Shown: in pieces, positions 27,873 through 36,317 of the stretch
How positions within the stretch are numbered: the stretch's first letter is position 1
How the letters are laid out: each line of letters opens with the position of its first letter
Program-made: the position numbers and the translations under genes
The notes under the pieces: generated by a model
Told to the model about the DNA's origin: nothing
The model's input: only the letters and a program-made list of their open reading frames with translations
Databases searched by the model: none
From: Phaeobacter gallaeciensis
GTDB taxonomy: Bacteria > Pseudomonadota > Alphaproteobacteria > Rhodobacterales > Rhodobacteraceae
Length of the DNA stretch: 64,000 nucleotides
NCBI RefSeq assembly: GCF_001678945.1
Contig: NZ_CP015124.1
Coordinates: forward strand, 372,001 to 436,000
Direction of reading: 5' to 3'

Positions 27873-28580
27873 TTACTTCAGCTGCGCGGCGGCGATGATG
27901 GGACCGCTGCCAGCCTCTTGCACCAGCACGGCCAGCGACTGATCACCGGGCAGCGGTACCGTCAGGTTCAGGTCTTCCTGCCCGTCCCATTCTGCGATCT
28001 GCTGCCAGTCCTCGACGATATTGGCATAGGCCATGGTCCGCCCTGCCAGTTCTCCTCGGCTGATCGACACCCGGCGCAGCGGCGTGAACCGCACCACATC
28101 AACCCGCAGCGCCCCTTTGGGCAGCGCGCCGCGAGCCTGCACCGAGATTTCGACACCGGCCGCCGTTGCCGTCAGATCCAGCGCCACCGGCTGCGCGCCG
28201 GTCTGGTGCCGTTTGATCGCATCACCTACTTTCAGCGGGTCGGCGGCATGAACATCCTCCTGCCCCATCACGATCATCTGCGGAGTATGAACCATGTTAC
28301 GGCCCATCGCCCGGGCATAATCCTTTTGCCGCTGAGTATAGGTCGGATCGGCAAAGACGTCCTTCCAGCCGATGTAATCCCAGTAGTCGACATGGAACGC
28401 CAGCGCCAGAACGTCCTCACGTTCTACCAGTTTGTGCATCAGGGCATCGGCCGGCGGGCAGGACGCACAGCCCTGCGAGGTAAAGAGCTCCACCACCACC
28501 GGCTGATCCACCTCTTCCGCACGGATCGCGGCAGGCATCGCAAGGCACAACACACTGGCAAGAGCGGCAAAACGCATCAT
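27873..28580 (-). CDS. DUF1223 family exported thioredoxin-like protein
   Basis: A 235-aa DUF1223 protein. A signal peptide (MMRFAALASVLCLAMPAAIRAEE) precedes a thioredoxin-like fold opening VVVELFTSQGCASCPPADALM, where CxxC is followed by PP. FHVDYWDYIGWKDVFADPTYTQRQKDYA and YTPQMIV-like VHTPQMIVMG are the family's other signatures. It is likely periplasmic; its reaction is unknown. I chose the ATG at 28580 so that the signal peptide is at the true N-terminus; the frame upstream of it reads as non-coding. Confidence 0.88.
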   Translation of the reverse strand: MMRFAALASVLCLAMPAAIRAEEVDQPVVVELFTSQGCASCPPADALMHKLVEREDVLALAFHVDYWDYIGWKDVFADPTYTQRQKDYARAMGRNMVHTPQMIVMGQEDVHAADPLKVGDAIKRHQTGAQPVALDLTATAAGVEISVQARGALPKGALRVDVVRFTPLRRVSISRGELAGRTMAYANIVEDWQQIAEWDGQEDLNLTVPLPGDQSLAVLVQEAGSGPIIAAAQLK

Positions 28581-28694
28581 TGTTCGGAGTACCCCTTTGG
28601 TCGTGATCCGCAGGCCAACTCTCGCTGGCCCCCCGGTGTACCCCAACCCAATTCTGAACACCAATCAATCATTCTTGAGACTTGGTTTACCCTT

Positions 28695-28733
28695 TGCATG
28701 CGCTCTTGTGTACTATTGCATACAAAAAATGCA
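28695..28733. promoter_or_regulatory. Repeated TGCAT elements upstream of acnA
   Basis: TGCAT occurs at 28695-28699 and 28717-28721, and its complement ATGCA at 28729-28733, making an inverted repeat TGCAT-N7-ATGCA with a third half-site upstream. They lie in the 245-bp spacer before acnA in an AT-rich stretch that probably contains its promoter. This may be an operator; the regulator is unknown. Confidence 0.35.
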
Positions 28734-28825
28734 CCAGAAGGCGTTTCCCCTATTGAAAGAAGGCCGAACCTGTTGCAGATAGCCTGCAGCGAATTCCCCA
28801 TTATCACATCCAGAGGGAGGCCAAC

Positions 28826-31513
28826 ATGCCTATCACCGTCGGACAGGACAATGCCAAGACGCGCCGCACGCTCAGCGCCGGTGGCAAGTCGATTTCCTAT
28901 TACTCGATCCCCGCAGCCACCGAAGCCGGCCTCGGCGATTTCTCGAAACTGCCGGCGGCGCTGAAGGTCGTTCTGGAAAACATGCTGCGCTTTGAAGACG
29001 GCGGTTTCTCGGTCTCGCTCGAAGACATCAAGGCCTTTGCGGAATGGGGCGCCAACGGCGGCCAGAACCCGCGCGAAATCGCCTATCGCCCGGCCCGCGT
29101 GCTGATGCAGGATTTCACCGGCGTTCCCGCCGTTGTGGACCTTGCCGCCATGCGCGACGGCATCAAGGCGCTGGGTGGCGACGCCCAGAAGATCAACCCG
29201 CTGAACCCGGTTGATCTGGTCATCGACCACTCGGTCATGATCGACGAATTCGGCAACCCGCGCGCGTTCCAGATGAACGTGGACCGCGAGTATGAGCGCA
29301 ACATGGAGCGCTACCAGTTCCTGAAATGGGGTCAGGGCGCCTTCAACAACTTCCGCGTTGTGCCTCCGGGAACCGGCATCTGCCACCAGGTGAACCTGGA
29401 ATACCTGGCCCAGACCATCTGGACCGACACCGATCAGGACGGCAATGAAGTCGCCTACCCCGACACACTGGTCGGCACCGACAGCCACACCACCATGGTC
29501 AACGGCGCGGCCGTTCTGGGCTGGGGTGTTGGCGGCATCGAAGCCGAAGCCGCGATGCTGGGTCAGCCGATCTCGATGCTGATCCCCGAAGTCATCGGGT
29601 TTGAACTGACCGGCGACATGGTCGAAGGCACCACCGGCACCGACCTGGTTCTGAAAGTCGTGGAAATGCTGCGCCAAAAAGGCGTTGTGGGCAAATTCGT
29701 CGAATTCTACGGCGAAGGTCTGGACCGTCTGCCGCTGGCGGACCGTGCCACCATCGCCAACATGGCACCGGAATATGGCGCGACCTGCGGCTTCTTCCCG
29801 ATCGACGCGGAAACCATCCGTTACCTGCGCAACACCGGCCGCGACGAAGACCGTATCGCGCTGGTCGAAGCCTACGCCAAGGAGAACGGTTTCTGGCGCG
29901 ATGCGGATTACGCACCGGTCTACACCGACACGCTGTCTCTCGACATGAGCAGCATCGTTCCGGCAATCTCCGGCCCCAAGCGTCCGCAGGATTACGTGCC
30001 GCTGACCAACGCCCAAGCCGCCTTCCGTCAGGAGATGGAAAACACCTTCAAACGCCCGATGGGCAAGGAAGTGGCCGTCAAGGGCGAAGACTACACCATG
30101 GAATCCGGCAAGGTCGTGATCGCCTCGATCACCTCCTGCACCAACACCTCCAACCCCTACGTGATGATCGGCGCGGGTCTGGTTGCGAAAAAGGCGCATG
30201 AGCTGGGCCTGAACCGCAAGCCCTGGGTGAAAACCTCGCTGGCGCCGGGTTCGCAGGTGGTGTCCGAGTACCTTGAGGCCGCAGGCCTGCAAGAGCATCT
30301 GGACGCTGTCGGCTTCAACCTCGTTGGCTATGGCTGCACCACTTGTATCGGTAACTCCGGTCCGATCCAGCAGGAACTCTCCGACGCCATCGCCGAAGGC
30401 GATCTGGTGGCAACCTCGGTCCTGTCGGGCAACCGCAACTTCGAAGGCCGCATCAGCCCCGATGTGCGCGCCAACTACCTGGCCTCGCCGCCGCTGGTTG
30501 TCGCGTACGCGCTGGCAGGCACCATGGATATCGACCTGGCCAACGACCCGATCGCCCAAACTGCCGATGGCAAGGACGTCTTCCTGAAAGACATCTGGCC
30601 CTCGACACAGGAAGTCGCGGACCTCGTGCAGGAAACCGTAACCCGCGAGGCCTTCCTGTCGAAATACGCCGATGTATTCAAAGGCGACGAAAAATGGCAG
30701 GCGGTCGAAACCACCGATGCGGAGACCTATGACTGGCCCGCAACGTCGACCTACATCCAGAACCCGCCCTACTTCCAGGGCATGGGTACCGAGCCGGGCA
30801 CCATCTCGAACATCGAGGGCGCCAAGCCGCTCTTGATCCTGGGCGACATGGTCACCACCGACCACATCTCTCCGGCGGGCTCTTTTGCGACCACCACACC
30901 GGCAGGTCAGTACCTGATCGAACGTCAGGTGGCCCCGCGTGAGTTCAACTCCTACGGTTCGCGTCGCGGCAACCACGAGATCATGATGCGCGGCACCTTT
31001 GCCAACATCCGCATCAAGAACGAGATGCTGGACGGCGTTGAAGGCGGCTACACCAAAGGCCCCGATGGCGAGCAGACCTCGATCTACGAAGCCTCGATGG
31101 CCTATCAGGAAGCGGGCACTCCGCTGGTCGTCTTTGGCGGTGAACAGTACGGCGCGGGCTCCTCGCGTGACTGGGCTGCAAAGGGCACCGCGCTGCTGGG
31201 CGTCAAGGCCGTGATCGCCGAGAGCTTTGAGCGTATCCACCGGTCCAATCTGGTTGGCATGGGCGTTATCCCGTTCGAGTTCACCGCTGGCGATACCCGC
31301 AAGTCGCTGAACCTGACTGGTGACGAAACCGTATCGATCCGTGGCCTCGACACCATCGAGCCGCAGCAGGAAGTGCCCTGCGACATCACCTACGCAGATG
31401 GCACCACCAAGACCATCACGCTGAAGTGCCGCATCGATACCGCACCCGAGATCGAGTACATCGAACACGGCGGCGTGCTGCACTACGTGCTGCGCAACCT
31501 CGCGAAGTCGTAA
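28826..31513 (+). CDS. acnA: Aconitate hydratase A
   Basis: TCA-cycle enzyme that isomerises citrate and isocitrate through a [4Fe-4S] cluster. The 895-aa length and domain order match AcnA/IRP1. The cluster ligands are Cys438 (SCTNTSNP) and Cys504/Cys507 (GYGCTTCIGNSGP). DSHTTMVNGAAVLGWGVGGIEAEAAMLGQP and the C-terminal swivel-domain QYGAGSSRDWAAKG are also clear. AGAGGGAGG is a strong ribosome site, and a terminator follows. The upstream spacer has TGCAT repeats. Confidence 0.98.
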   Translation: MPITVGQDNAKTRRTLSAGGKSISYYSIPAATEAGLGDFSKLPAALKVVLENMLRFEDGGFSVSLEDIKAFAEWGANGGQNPREIAYRPARVLMQDFTGVPAVVDLAAMRDGIKALGGDAQKINPLNPVDLVIDHSVMIDEFGNPRAFQMNVDREYERNMERYQFLKWGQGAFNNFRVVPPGTGICHQVNLEYLAQTIWTDTDQDGNEVAYPDTLVGTDSHTTMVNGAAVLGWGVGGIEAEAAMLGQPISMLIPEVIGFELTGDMVEGTTGTDLVLKVVEMLRQKGVVGKFVEFYGEGLDRLPLADRATIANMAPEYGATCGFFPIDAETIRYLRNTGRDEDRIALVEAYAKENGFWRDADYAPVYTDTLSLDMSSIVPAISGPKRPQDYVPLTNAQAAFRQEMENTFKRPMGKEVAVKGEDYTMESGKVVIASITSCTNTSNPYVMIGAGLVAKKAHELGLNRKPWVKTSLAPGSQVVSEYLEAAGLQEHLDAVGFNLVGYGCTTCIGNSGPIQQELSDAIAEGDLVATSVLSGNRNFEGRISPDVRANYLASPPLVVAYALAGTMDIDLANDPIAQTADGKDVFLKDIWPSTQEVADLVQETVTREAFLSKYADVFKGDEKWQAVETTDAETYDWPATSTYIQNPPYFQGMGTEPGTISNIEGAKPLLILGDMVTTDHISPAGSFATTTPAGQYLIERQVAPREFNSYGSRRGNHEIMMRGTFANIRIKNEMLDGVEGGYTKGPDGEQTSIYEASMAYQEAGTPLVVFGGEQYGAGSSRDWAAKGTALLGVKAVIAESFERIHRSNLVGMGVIPFEFTAGDTRKSLNLTGDETVSIRGLDTIEPQQEVPCDITYADGTTKTITLKCRIDTAPEIEYIEHGGVLHYVLRNLAKS

Positions 31514-31538
31514 GGTCCGCGCCACATGGAATTGCAAA

Positions 31539-31565
31539 AGGCGGCCCCCTGGGGTCGCCTTTTCT
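31539..31565 (+). terminator. Rho-independent terminator of acnA
   Basis: AGGCGGCCCC pairs with GGGGTCGCCT (one G-T pair), followed by TTTT. It starts 26 bp after the acnA stop. Confidence 0.85.
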
Positions 31566-31616
31566 GTTAGAGGCCTTACCGAGAATAGCAAAAGAATAAG
31601 GGAGGAGGATCAGAGC

Positions 31617-31979
31617 ATGACCGACCCGACGAAGATAGGTCTGAAGGAGACTGGCTGCATCACCGGCTATCACGCCCATGTCTATTTCGACGCCGACACG
31701 GTGGAGCAGGCGCTGGTCCTGTGCCAGCGCGCGGCAGAGATCTTTGGCGTCAAGATGGGCCGCGTCCATGACAAGCTGGTCGGCCCGCACCCGATGTGGT
31801 CGTGCCAACTGGCCGCCGATCCGGAACAGTTTGCCCAGCTGCTGCCCTGGCTGGCGCTGAACCGGGACGGGCTGATTGTCTTTGCCCATCCCGAAACCGG
31901 CGATGAGCTGGCCGATCACCGAGATCACGGCATCTGGCTCGGCACCGGGCTGGAGCTGGATCTGTCCCTGTTTGCCTGA
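31617..31979 (+). CDS. DOPA 4,5-dioxygenase family protein
   Basis: A 120-aa protein of the DOPA_dioxygen family (PF08883), extradiol-type dioxygenase-like. GYHAHVYFDADTVEQALVLC at the start, GPHPMWSCQL, and LIVFAHPETGDELADHRDHGIWLG carry the conserved histidines (HAH, HP, HP, H-x2-H) thought to bind iron. In plants and fungi relatives cleave DOPA for pigment synthesis; the bacterial substrate is unknown. It has a very strong GGAGGAGG ribosome site and stands alone. Confidence 0.9.
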   Translation: MTDPTKIGLKETGCITGYHAHVYFDADTVEQALVLCQRAAEIFGVKMGRVHDKLVGPHPMWSCQLAADPEQFAQLLPWLALNRDGLIVFAHPETGDELADHRDHGIWLGTGLELDLSLFA

Positions 31980-31998
31980 TCGTTTCTCAACATACAAA

Positions 31999-32021
31999 AA
32001 CGCCCGCCATTGGCGGGCGTT
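31999..32021. terminator. Bidirectional terminator between the DOPA-dioxygenase-like gene and ccmG
   Basis: AACGCCCGCC pairs with GGCGGGCGTT. On the minus strand the stem is followed by TTTTT-like sequence (GTTTTTG), which ends the ccm operon; on the plus strand it is followed by ATTCC, a weaker signal for the convergent gene. Confidence 0.8.
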
Positions 32022-32045
32022 ATTCCTCACAACCAAGCGGTCTGC

Positions 32046-32585
32046 TTACTGACCAGCCGCCTTTTCCATCGCGGGGCGCAGCGTCTTTTCAACGACTGAG
32101 CTAGTCAGTGGCCCGGCAAAGCGCAGCACAATCTTGCCTTCACCATCGATCACATAGGTCTCGGGCACGCCATAAAGGCCCCAGTCAATCGCCATGCGAC
32201 CCTTTTCGTCCCGGCCAATCGCCGTGTACGGATCGCCCAGCTCGTTGAGGAAGGCCTCGGCGTTGTCCTGCTGGTCCTTGTAGTTAACGCCGTAGATCGG
32301 CACGCCTTCGGCCGAGAGCGCCTCCAGCGTCGGGTGTTCGGCGCGGCAGGGCGCGCACCAGCTGGCCCAGTAGTTCACCAGCTTGACCGTACCATCGCGC
32401 AGGGTCGCATCGTCGAACGATGGCTTGCCGGTAAATTCATCCAGCACCACCGGCGGTGCTGTCTGCCCTTCGCGGGCAGATGGCAGGCTTTCGGGGTCCT
32501 CGCGGAACATGCCTACCAGCGCTAGACCGACAAAACCGGCGAACACCACCACGGGCACCGCCATCAAAGGAGAGATCTTAGCCAT
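32046..32585 (-). CDS. ccmG: Thiol:disulfide interchange protein CcmG/DsbE
   Basis: Membrane-anchored periplasmic thioredoxin that reduces apocytochrome c haem-binding cysteines. Residues 8-26 are the membrane anchor; the redox motif WASWCAPC holds Cys77 and Cys80; GVPETYVIDGEGKIVLRFAGPL is the family's cis-Pro region. The length of 179 aa is normal. It is the last gene of the ccmABCDG operon, overlapping the ccmD end by 8 bp, and ends at a bidirectional terminator. Confidence 0.96.
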   Translation of the reverse strand: MAKISPLMAVPVVVFAGFVGLALVGMFREDPESLPSAREGQTAPPVVLDEFTGKPSFDDATLRDGTVKLVNYWASWCAPCRAEHPTLEALSAEGVPIYGVNYKDQQDNAEAFLNELGDPYTAIGRDEKGRMAIDWGLYGVPETYVIDGEGKIVLRFAGPLTSSVVEKTLRPAMEKAAGQ

Positions 32586-32739
32586 TGCGCTTCACCCGGT
32601 TCTGCTCCAGCCGCTCCATTTCCGCGCGCACGCGGCGGCCACGCCACAGGGTGACGGCCACCAGAAGAACCAGCAGCAGAATCGACGCCGCGTAGGACGA
32701 CAAGACAGTCTCCGAATATTTCCCCAGATCAGGCATCAT
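32578..32739 (-). CDS. ccmD: Haem exporter protein CcmD
   Basis: A 53-aa single-pass membrane protein that belongs to the CcmABCD haem-handling complex. Read on the minus strand it starts MMPDLGKYSETVLSSYAASI, has one hydrophobic helix (ILLLVLLVAVTLW) and a basic C-terminal tail (RGRRVRAEMERLEQNRVKRNG), the standard CcmD layout. Either Met of the ATGATG may be used; both overlap the ccmC stop. The end overlaps the ccmG start. Easily missed because it is so short. Confidence 0.9.
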   Translation of the reverse strand: MMPDLGKYSETVLSSYAASILLLVLLVAVTLWRGRRVRAEMERLEQNRVKRNG

Positions 32740-33467
32740 GTGTCCAGTTTTTCCCGTGCCATCAGCGCCCGGATACGGCGGGCGCGAATTTCAGTTCCGG
32801 TGCGGTAGAACACCATTGCGAGAAAGAAAACCCCGAAGCCCAGCATGCAGACATAAAGCGGGTTGGAGAAAGCGTCCGCGACGTTTTCTTTCTTATCAAG
32901 GCTGAGCGAGGCGCCCTGATGCAGACCCTGGTTCCAGAAGTTCACCGCATAGCGGCTGAGCACCGCAAAGACCGAGCCGACAAGACACAGGATCGAGGTG
33001 AGATCCGCTGCCGTGTCCGGATCCTCAATCGCCTCCCACAAGGCGATATAGCCAAGGTAGAACAGGAACAGGACAAGGAAGGAGGTCAGGCGCGGATCCC
33101 AGGCCCACCAGGTGCCCCACATCGGCTGCCCCCAGATCGCCCCGGTCACCAGCGCGATCAGCGTCATCACGATGCCTACCGGCGCGGCGGCACGGGCCGC
33201 AAGGGCGCTGACGTGGTGACGGCGCACCAGCCAGATCAGCGAGGCGACAAGCATCATGAACCAGGCGTTGATCGCCATCAGCGCCGAGGGCACGTGCAGG
33301 AAGATAATCTTGACAGTGGAGCCCTGACGATAATCGTCCGGTGTGAAGAAGAAACCCCAGATCAGCCCCACGGCCATCAGCAGGCCCGAGATCATCCACA
33401 GCGCAGGCATCACCCGCTCGGTGGTGGTCAGGAATTTCTTCGGATTGGCGTATTCCCAAATCGACAT
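32736..33467 (-). CDS. ccmC: Haem exporter protein CcmC
   Basis: Six-helix membrane protein that presents haem to CcmE in cytochrome c maturation. The tryptophan-rich WWD motif WGTWWAWDPRLTSFLVLFLFYLGY is visible between conserved histidines (FLHVPSA; NFWNQGLHQGASL). I chose the ATG at 33467 (MSIWEYANPKKF), the conserved N-terminus, giving 243 aa; an upstream in-frame start at 33587 would run into ccmB. The 82-bp spacer to ccmB is unusually long within this otherwise packed operon. Confidence 0.95.
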   Translation of the reverse strand: MSIWEYANPKKFLTTTERVMPALWMISGLLMAVGLIWGFFFTPDDYRQGSTVKIIFLHVPSALMAINAWFMMLVASLIWLVRRHHVSALAARAAAPVGIVMTLIALVTGAIWGQPMWGTWWAWDPRLTSFLVLFLFYLGYIALWEAIEDPDTAADLTSILCLVGSVFAVLSRYAVNFWNQGLHQGASLSLDKKENVADAFSNPLYVCMLGFGVFFLAMVFYRTGTEIRARRIRALMAREKLDT

Positions 33468-33549
33468 GGTGGCTATCTTGTTCCCCGCTCCCAAAGTTTC
33501 AAGTCTCTGTTCCCTGCTCTTTCGTCGCAGCTCTTTCGCAGCATCCCGG

Positions 33550-34206
33550 TCAGCGCAGATTGATACGCAAGACCGCGGCGCTGGCAAAGGGCAGAAGCGC
33601 GATCACCGCTGCGGAAATCCCAGCCAGCATCAATAGCGGCGTCTGCACGGCCATGCCTTCGGCACCGCGGCGGGCGACTTCGGCGCCAAAGATCAGCGTC
33701 GGCACATATAGTGGCATCACCAACAGCGACAACAGGAGCCCACCGCGTTTCAGCCCCACAGTCAGCGCCGCGCCAAAGGTGCCAATCACCGACAGGGCTG
33801 GCGTCCCCAGAAACAGCGAAATCACCAGCCAGGAAAACCCCGGACCGGGCAGGTTCAGCAGCACGCCCAGCACCGGCGCCGCCAGCACCAGCGGCAGGCC
33901 CGTGGTGATCCAATGCGCCAGCGCCTTGATGGTGACAACAGATTCCAGCGGCAGCGGCGCGGTGGCCAGAAGATCCAGCGAGCCATCCTCCCAATCAAGC
34001 GCGAGCAGCCGGTCCAGCGACAACAGGCACGACAGCAGCGCCCCCAGCCACAACACGCCTGGCGCGATCCGGGTCAACAGCTCGGAATTCGGCCCCACCG
34101 AAAAGGGCACCATGACCGTCACGATCAGGAAAAACGCCAGCCCAAGGCCAAAGCCGCCCCCGGCCCGCACCGCAAGGCGCAGATCCCGCATCAGAAGAGC
34201 GATCAT
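33550..34206 (-). CDS. ccmB: Haem exporter protein CcmB
   Basis: A 218-aa, six-helix membrane subunit of the CcmAB ABC transporter that drives release of haem-loaded CcmE. It begins [18 protein letters not shown] and has the family's [22 protein letters not shown] and [20 protein letters not shown] segments. The start overlaps the ccmA stop by 4 bp. Confidence 0.95.
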   Translation of the reverse strand: MIALLMRDLRLAVRAGGGFGLGLAFFLIVTVMVPFSVGPNSELLTRIAPGVLWLGALLSCLLSLDRLLALDWEDGSLDLLATAPLPLESVVTIKALAHWITTGLPLVLAAPVLGVLLNLPGPGFSWLVISLFLGTPALSVIGTFGAALTVGLKRGGLLLSLLVMPLYVPTLIFGAEVARRGAEGMAVQTPLLMLAGISAAVIALLPFASAAVLRINLR

Positions 34207-34820
34207 AAAAAGCCCTCGTCGAAATCATCCAGCGCGGGCAGGCGTGCCTTGAAGGCGCCCGCATCCAGCACCTCGGCCTCGTCAAGGCCAAGGTCGATAT
34301 GGGTTGCGATCAATGCCGAACCGCCCTGCCCCAGATGCGCCCGCACCGCATCCGCGAACATGGTGACCGAGCGGGTATCAAGGCTGACGGTCGGCTCGTC
34401 CATCACCCAGATCGGGCGCCCTGTCACCAGCATCCGCGACAGGCCCAGACGGCGTTTCTGCCCGGCAGACAGCGCCCCGGCGGGCCGGTCCTGCAAGGCG
34501 GTGAGGTCAAAGGCCTCAAGCGCAGGCGTGATGGAGGCAGAGCCAAAGACCCGCGCCCAGAATGTCAGGTTCTCCGTGACCGTAAGCGCCGGTTTCAACC
34601 CGTCTGAATGGGCCGCATAGGCGATCTGATCCTCGGCGCCGTCGATCTGCCCTGAGAGCGGCGGTTGCAGCCCGGCGATGGTGCGCAACAGCGTTGTCTT
34701 GCCGATCCCATTCGGCCCCCGCAGGATCAGGGCACGGCCGGGCATAAGCTGAAAACTCAGCCCTTCCAGAACCGGCAACCCGCCACGGGCAATGCTGAGA
34801 TCGGTTACATTCAATGTCAT
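34203..34820 (-). CDS. ccmA: Haem exporter ATP-binding protein CcmA
   Basis: A 205-aa ABC ATPase. Walker [12 protein letters not shown], signature [14 protein letters not shown], Walker [14 protein letters not shown] and the switch His in [11 protein letters not shown] are all present. It begins the ccmABCDG operon and works with CcmB. Confidence 0.96.
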   Translation of the reverse strand: MTLNVTDLSIARGGLPVLEGLSFQLMPGRALILRGPNGIGKTTLLRTIAGLQPPLSGQIDGAEDQIAYAAHSDGLKPALTVTENLTFWARVFGSASITPALEAFDLTALQDRPAGALSAGQKRRLGLSRMLVTGRPIWVMDEPTVSLDTRSVTMFADAVRAHLGQGGSALIATHIDLGLDEAEVLDAGAFKARLPALDDFDEGFL

Positions 34821-34878
34821 GAATAACTGACTATCCCATTGCGGCCCGGCGCAAAAGCCGTATTCCGCCCGGCCCGGT

Positions 34879-35232
34879 TCACACCGGCAATACGGCCAGG
34901 GCGATGCGGCGCCCTTCGGAGAGCAGAACGTTATAGGTGCGGCAGGCGGCGGGGGAATTCATCGTCTCCACCCCGATCCCGGCGCCTTCCAGCGCGCGGC
35001 GCAGATCTGCCGGGATATGCGCCACTTCGGCGCCGGTGCCGATGAACAGAACGTCAACCTCGTCCGCCAGCGCCAGAAGCGCCTCCTGATCATCATAGCC
35101 CCCCCAGGCCACCGTGCCACGGGTGCCGGTCAATACGGCGCCGTGATGCACCTCTCCGCCGATGCGAAAGAACCCCTCGCCATAGCCATCCACTGGCACG
35201 GCATCGGAATAGGTCACTTCATTCAGGCGCAT
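34879..35232 (-). CDS. Mth938-like domain protein (DUF498)
   Basis: A 117-aa protein of the Mth938/NDUFAF3 fold. It starts [34 protein letters not shown] and has [49 protein letters not shown], the typical core with the conserved Asn-x-Leu. The mitochondrial relative NDUFAF3 aids complex I assembly; the bacterial role is unknown. GGGAGATGCCTC precedes the start. It lies between secF and ccmA, an arrangement also seen in related alphaproteobacteria. Confidence 0.88.
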   Translation of the reverse strand: MRLNEVTYSDAVPVDGYGEGFFRIGGEVHHGAVLTGTRGTVAWGGYDDQEALLALADEVDVLFIGTGAEVAHIPADLRRALEGAGIGVETMNSPAACRTYNVLLSEGRRIALAVLPV

Positions 35233-35290
35233 GAGGCATCTCCCGGGAAACTGATTTGCCACTCTCCTACCACGGGGCAGGATGGGGCAA

Positions 35291-35325
35291 AAGCAAAAGG
35301 CCGCAAGCGATGCCTGCGGCCTTTG
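35291..35325 (-). terminator. Rho-independent terminator of secF
   Basis: AAAGGCCGCA and TGCGGCCTTT form a 10-bp stem. Read on the minus strand the stem is followed by TTTTGCTTTT, downstream of the secF stop at 35348. Confidence 0.8.
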
Positions 35326-35347
35326 GTAGTCATTTGCTGCGCCCGGA

Positions 35348-36316
35348 TCAGGCGTCGATATTGGCGAACTGATTGCCGGTCGGTGTCGAGGGTTTCGACC
35401 AGTCGCGTTTGACCCCCAGCCAGAGCAGGATGGTCGAGGCCACGAAGACCGACGAATAGGTGCCGACAATGACGCCCCAGATCATCGCAAAGACAAAGCC
35501 ACGGATCACATCGCCGCCCAGCACATAAAGCGAGATCAGAGCGATCAGCGTGGTGACCGAGGTCATCATGGTGCGGCTCAGCGTTTCGTTGATCGACAGG
35601 TTCAGCACCTCGGCCAGCGACTTCTTCTTGTAGCGGCGCAGATTCTCCCGAACCCGGTCGAAGACAACCACGGTATCGTTCAGCGAATAGCCGACGATGG
35701 TCAGCAGCGCCGCGATGATCGCCAGGTCGAACTTGATCTGCAATTCCGAGAAGATGCCGATGGTCAGCACCACGTCGTGCACCAGCGCCGCAACGGCCCC
35801 CAGCGCGAACTGCCATTCGAACCGCAGCCAGATGTAGACCAGCACCGCACCAATCGCCAGAACCACGGCGATGACGGCTGTCTGCACCAGCTCTCCGGAC
35901 ACCTTGGGGCCCACGGATTCGACCGAAACGAACTTGATACCCGGCGCCACCGCATCCAACGCGGTGTTCAGCGCCTCGATCACATCGCCCGAAATCGCCT
36001 CGCCATCCGCCTGGGATTGGATGCGGATCATCGCAACGTGCTGGTCTTCGTCAAAGGTGGGGTCGAACACTTCGGTGATCGAAATATCGCCCAGCTCCAG
36101 CGGCGACATAGCATCGCGGTAGACCCCAACGTCGATGGCTTCGGTGCTTTCGGTGCGGATCGTGGTACCGCCGCGGAAGTCGATGCCAAAGTTCAACCCC
36201 TGAAGCATGAAGGAGGCAAAGCCCACTACCATCATCAGCGCCGAGACGCCCAGCCAGATCTTCCAGCGTTTGAAGAAATCGAAAGAGGTTCCTTCGGGAA
36301 CAAGTTTCAGCCGCAT
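35348..36316 (-). CDS. secF: Protein translocase subunit SecF
   Basis: A 322-aa six-helix protein that pairs with SecD to pull proteins out of SecYEG using the proton gradient. FGIDFRGGTTIRTES is the N-terminal SecF signature, followed by YSLNDTVVVFDRVREN and SINETLSRTMMTS near the C-terminus. I chose the ATG at 36316 (MRLKLVPEGTSFDF) with GAGG 6 bp upstream; it starts 1 bp beyond the secD stop. Confidence 0.96.
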   Translation of the reverse strand: MRLKLVPEGTSFDFFKRWKIWLGVSALMMVVGFASFMLQGLNFGIDFRGGTTIRTESTEAIDVGVYRDAMSPLELGDISITEVFDPTFDEDQHVAMIRIQSQADGEAISGDVIEALNTALDAVAPGIKFVSVESVGPKVSGELVQTAVIAVVLAIGAVLVYIWLRFEWQFALGAVAALVHDVVLTIGIFSELQIKFDLAIIAALLTIVGYSLNDTVVVFDRVRENLRRYKKKSLAEVLNLSINETLSRTMMTSVTTLIALISLYVLGGDVIRGFVFAMIWGVIVGTYSSVFVASTILLWLGVKRDWSKPSTPTGNQFANIDA

Positions 36317-36317
36317 C

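Noticed and set aside
28577-31591. A 1004-codon minus-strand open frame across acnA.
   Set aside because: It lies entirely antisense to a certain aconitase gene; the length is a side effect of high GC codon bias.
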